A stretch of DNA of 36,294 nucleotides from Cupriavidus campinensis (GTDB taxonomy: Bacteria; Pseudomonadota; Gammaproteobacteria; Burkholderiales; Burkholderiaceae), in contig NZ_CAJPVH010000053.1 of NCBI RefSeq assembly GCF_905397395.1, forward strand, positions 1 through 36,294, given 5' to 3'. The notes beneath the pieces were generated by a model. That model was not told the DNA's origin, made no database searches, and saw nothing but the letters and a program-made list of their open reading frames with translations. Shown here piece after piece: positions 33,538 to 36,294 of this stretch (positions are counted from its first letter, which is position 1; each line of letters opens with the position of its first letter). The position numbers and the translations under genes are program-made.

Positions 33538-34125
33538 TCAGACGATCCGGCAGGCTTCGTCGAACGACAGGCGCGGGCCGCGCGGATGCAGTTGGGCGGC
33601 CTCGCCATAGCCCAGGTTCACCAGGAAGTTCACCGACCACTTGCCATCGGGGAAGAACGCCGCGTTGACCTTGGCGGCATCGAAACCGCCCATCGGGCCG
33701 CAGTCCAGACCTAGTGCGCGGGCGGCCAGGATGAAGTAGCCGCCTTGCAGCGAGCTGTTCATCAGCGCATCGCGCGCGATCTTTTCGGTGTTGCCGGCGT
33801 ACCACGAGCGGGCGTCGGCATGCGGGAACAGCTTCGGCAGCTGGTCGTGGAAGTTGTTGTCGAAGGCGATGATCGCGGTGACCGGCGCCGAGCGGGTCTT
33901 CTCGACATTGCCGGCGGACACGCATTCCACCAGCCGCGCCTTCTCGGCGGCCGACTTCACGAACACGATGCGGGCCGGGCTGCTGTTGGCGGCGGTCGGG
34001 CCGAACTTCATCGCCTCATAGATCTGCTGCAGCAGGGCGTCGTCCACGTGCTTGTCCTGCCACACGTTGTGCGTGCGGGCATCGGTGAACAATTGTGCGA
34101 GAGCTGCCTGATCGATGGATTTCAT
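33538..34125 (-). CDS. Nitroreductase family protein, RutE/HadB-like
   Basis: This is a 195-residue FMN-dependent nitroreductase-fold protein of the malonic semialdehyde reductase (RutE) branch, judged from the start (FTDARTHNVWQDKHVDDALL), FGPTAANSSPARIVFV (flavin-binding region) and ALGLDCGPMGGFD. The ATG at 34125 has GGAAGA upstream. A start 5 codons earlier is less likely. No other pyrimidine-degradation (rut) gene is present, so the substrate is unknown. It is convergent with nth. Confidence 0.88.
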   Translation of the reverse strand: MKSIDQAALAQLFTDARTHNVWQDKHVDDALLQQIYEAMKFGPTAANSSPARIVFVKSAAEKARLVECVSAGNVEKTRSAPVTAIIAFDNNFHDQLPKLFPHADARSWYAGNTEKIARDALMNSSLQGGYFILAARALGLDCGPMGGFDAAKVNAAFFPDGKWSVNFLVNLGYGEAAQLHPRGPRLSFDEACRIV

Positions 34126-34255
34126 TGCGCGTCTTCCCATTTTCCGGATGAAAGAAAGCGCGATTGTACCGATGGGTGCGCGGAAAACCCAACAACGGCT
34201 TTCACGATGTCCCTCAAATCCTTTCGTCGACGGCGGCGCCTGACTAGGCGCTTGA

Positions 34256-35185
34256 CTAGGTGTCCGACCGGGCGTCCACCTGCGGCGTGCCGCTGGCGCG
34301 GCGCGTGAGCCACAGTACGCCGGCCAGGATCAGCCCGCCGCCGATGGCCTGCGTGGCGCCGATGTGCTCTCCCAGCAACATCGCCGCCAGCAGCACCGTC
34401 ACCACCGGCTCCAGCGTGGACAGCATCGACGCCCTGGAAGCCCCCAGCCGCTGCAAGCCCGCGAAGAAGGTCAGGATGGCCAGCACCGTGGAGACCAGCG
34501 CGATGGCGATCAAGGCGAGCCAGCCGCCCGCGTCGCCCGGAAACTGCGGCGGCACGCCGGCGCCGGTGCGCAGGATGCCCACCGTCACATAGACCAGCGC
34601 TGCCGCCGTACAGATGACCGTGGTGGTGGCGATGGCGTTGACGCCAGCCGTTACGCGCGCGCCCACCACGATATAGATCGAGTAGATCACCGCCGCCGCC
34701 ACGCCCAGCGCGATGCCGAGCGGGCTGCCCTCCCCCCCGCCCACCGTCAGGCCGGCGCCGACCGAGCACAGCACCAGCGCGATTACCGCCGCGTTGGTCA
34801 GCCGCTCCTTGAGAAAGATCGCAGCAAGGATGGTCACGAACAGCGGATAGAGATAGAGCAGCAGCGCCACGAGGCTGGCCTGCGCGTAGTTCAGCGCGGT
34901 GAAAAAGCAATAGGACTGGCTGACGTAGCCGATGCCGCCCATCGCCGCCAGCGCCAGCACGCGCCGCCACGGCGGCAGGCGGATGCCGCGCGTGCGCATG
35001 ACCACGGCCATCGCAATGGCGGCGAGCACGAAGCGCACCGCCAGCAGGCCATAGACATCCGCGCCGGCGGCATAGGCGTAGCGCGCGAAGATCGCCATGG
35101 CCCCAAAGGCGCTGGCGGACAGCGCAATCATCAGCACGCCGGCGAGCGTGTGGCGGGCCTGGCCGAGGGTGGCGGAAGCGGTCAT
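34256..35185 (-). CDS. DMT superfamily (EamA) transporter
   Basis: The product has 309 residues with about ten predicted membrane helices in two EamA repeats (first from LAGVLMIALSASAFGAM, second from AVIYSIYIVVGARVTAG). The second repeat carries LEPVVTVLLAAMLLGE, a typical EamA signature. These proteins export or import small metabolites, and the substrate cannot be deduced. It diverges from the DUF1841 gene with about 105 bases between. Confidence 0.9.
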   Translation of the reverse strand: MTASATLGQARHTLAGVLMIALSASAFGAMAIFARYAYAAGADVYGLLAVRFVLAAIAMAVVMRTRGIRLPPWRRVLALAAMGGIGYVSQSYCFFTALNYAQASLVALLLYLYPLFVTILAAIFLKERLTNAAVIALVLCSVGAGLTVGGGEGSPLGIALGVAAAVIYSIYIVVGARVTAGVNAIATTTVICTAAALVYVTVGILRTGAGVPPQFPGDAGGWLALIAIALVSTVLAILTFFAGLQRLGASRASMLSTLEPVVTVLLAAMLLGEHIGATQAIGGGLILAGVLWLTRRASGTPQVDARSDT

Positions 35186-35290
35186 GGGTGGCGCAAGGAG
35201 CAGGAAGCGGGAACCGGGAAGCCCGCATTCTACTTGCGCGCGGCGGGCGGCCGGCAGCGTTCGGGGGCCTCGTTTACAATACCGACCATC

Positions 35291-35722
35291 ATGTTCAATC
35301 CCTCAAGAGAAGAAGTCCGCCGGTTCTTCTGCGAAGCGTGGCAGAAGCGGGTGGCGGGCAATGTCCTCACCCCGCTCGAAGTGATGGCCGTCGACTGGAT
35401 CGACGAGCATCCCGAATACCAGCCGCTGCTGACCGATACCGAAGGCGCGCTGACGCGCGACTACACGCCCGAGGGCGGCCAGACCAATCCGTTCCTGCAT
35501 CTGGCGATGCACCTGTCGATCTCCGAACAGGTGTCGATCGACCAGCCGCCCGGCATCCGTACGGCGTATGAGGCACTTTCGCGCCGACTCGATTCGCCGC
35601 ACGAGGCCCAGCACCAGATCATGGAATGCCTCGGTGAAATGCTCTGGAACGCACAGCGCACCGGCATGCCGCCGGATGGCCAGGCCTACGTGGACAACAT
35701 CCGCCGCCGCGCCGCCGGCTAA
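35291..35722 (+). CDS. DUF1841 family protein
   Basis: This is a 143-residue cytoplasmic protein from the ATG at 35291 (MFNPSREEVRRFFCEAW). The order of blocks fits the DUF1841 family common in beta- and gammaproteobacteria: LTPLEVMAVDWIDEHPEY, then FLHLAMHLSISEQVSIDQPPG, then HQIMECLGEMLWNAQRTG. The conserved histidines (HLAMHL, HEAQHQ) suggest a metal-binding helical bundle, but no function is established. Confidence 0.88.
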   Translation: MFNPSREEVRRFFCEAWQKRVAGNVLTPLEVMAVDWIDEHPEYQPLLTDTEGALTRDYTPEGGQTNPFLHLAMHLSISEQVSIDQPPGIRTAYEALSRRLDSPHEAQHQIMECLGEMLWNAQRTGMPPDGQAYVDNIRRRAAG

Positions 35723-35765
35723 CCGGCCTTATCCAGCACTTTTCACACCAACAATTCGTCACAAG

Positions 35766-35799
35766 ATGCCCGCGAGCCACGTGTTAGGCTGTCGGGCAT
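35766..35799 (+). repeat. Two-tier hairpin downstream of the DUF1841 gene
   Basis: ATGCCCG (35766-35772) pairs with CGGGCAT (35793-35799), and inside it AGCC (35775-35778) pairs with GGCT (35787-35790), with a 2x2 internal loop. No T run follows. It could be a weak terminator or an operator for the next gene. Confidence 0.35.
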
Positions 35800-35852
35800 T
35801 CCAAACTCTGACGTGTCCGCGGACCCTGCTCCGACGTGACGCGCACGCATCC

Positions 35853-36294
35853 ATGTCTCTCTCCGTGCCTCGCCGCGCCGGCTTCGGCAGCGCGGCGCTT
35901 ATTTCGTTCGCCCTGTTGGGTCCGGTTTCCGCGCACGCCGCCGTATCGCTGCTGCAACCGCCGCGCGTCATCGACGGGACGCGGCCCTTCACGCTCACGC
36001 TGCTGGTCAGCGCCGACCAGTCGATGCGACGCTACGCAGTGCCCGAAACGCTCCAGGTGAGCGCCACCGGCGACCTCGCCGCGCCCGTGCGGATCGACAT
36101 GAAGCGCACCGGCGGCGGCCCGTCCGTGCTGAACCTGCGCCACGGCGACATCCGCACCATCACCTATACCGCCGACTGGCCGGACGGCATGCGCGGCCAG
36201 GTGCGGCTCGACGTGGCCGGCATCGACGCCGCGCCGGTGGTCGTCACGCTGAACCGCGCGCCGCTGCCGGGCGAAGTCCCCGCCGCGCCGACCG
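35853..36294 (+). CDS. Secreted protein, N-terminal part (runs off the window)
   Basis: 147 residues are visible. The start MSLSVPRRAGFGSAALISFALLG leads into a signal peptide ending near VSAHAA, followed by a beta-rich domain (PRVIDGTRPFTLTLLVSAD..., VVVTLNRAPLPGE). From memory, phospholipase A (PldA)-type outer-membrane proteins of Burkholderiaceae can carry such an N-terminal extension and lie near DUF1841 genes, but the barrel lies outside the window, so this is only a suggestion. Confidence 0.7.
   Translation, partial: MSLSVPRRAGFGSAALISFALLGPVSAHAAVSLLQPPRVIDGTRPFTLTLLVSADQSMRRYAVPETLQVSATGDLAAPVRIDMKRTGGGPSVLNLRHGDIRTITYTADWPDGMRGQVRLDVAGIDAAPVVVTLNRAPLPGEVPAAPT

Overview
The window looks like a chromosomal stretch from a high-GC betaproteobacterium of the Burkholderiaceae, most probably Cupriavidus or a close relative. 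The evidence is the G/C-rich codon usage, a complete isc iron-sulfur operon, a PHB depolymerase whose active-site residues C183, D355 and H388 fall at the numbering known for Ralstonia eutropha (Cupriavidus necator) PhaZ1, and mostly core housekeeping gene content. I see no rRNA, tRNA, CRISPR array, insertion sequence or phage structural gene.

Layout. 1-96 is the 3' tail of an unidentified + strand gene. 137-5714 (minus) holds comEC, tatD, lolD and a lolC/lolF-type permease. 5816-8722 (plus) holds an rpfE-type protein gene and recJ. 8840-10226 is a lower-GC two-gene insert: a putative cell-wall hydrolase and a secreted partner. 10246-10986 (minus) is an NlpD-like lipoprotein with a degenerate LytM domain. 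11163-14722 (plus) holds prfB with an intact programmed +1 frameshift, an SDR gene and lysS, ended by a strong terminator. 14946-15970 is a second low-GC two-gene insert: a PGRP-fold amidase overlapping by 7 bases a gene for a secreted partner. A glycine-zipper protein follows, with a perfect 18-bp hairpin shared with the opposing operon. 16955-22769 (minus) is iscR-iscS-iscU-iscA-hscB-hscA-fdx-iscX, with two IscR-like operators at the iscR promoter. 22879-28190 (minus) holds a membrane protein of the 'site-specific recombinase' family, a low-molecular-weight tyrosine phosphatase, two small unknown genes and uvrB. 28388-31102 (plus) holds an aromatic/aspartate aminotransferase and phaZ. Then come a TetR regulator (minus), an orphan rsxB-like gene overlapping nth (plus), a RutE-type nitroreductase and a DMT permease (minus), a DUF1841 protein (plus) and a truncated secreted protein running off the right edge.

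The most interesting signal is the pair of accessory modules around prfB-lysS. Each is a peptidoglycan-hydrolase-like protein without a signal peptide, followed directly by a small unrelated protein with a signal peptide. That is the usual architecture of periplasm-targeted type VI secretion effector-immunity pairs. Both are lower in GC than the genes around them and interrupt the otherwise conserved recJ-prfB-lysS neighbourhood. No secretion genes are visible in the window, so delivery is inference.

The housekeeping genes fall into pathways: outer-membrane lipoprotein release (lolCD), DNA uptake, recombination and repair (comEC, recJ, uvrB, nth), translation (prfB, lysS), Fe-S assembly (isc), and PHB mobilisation (phaZ).
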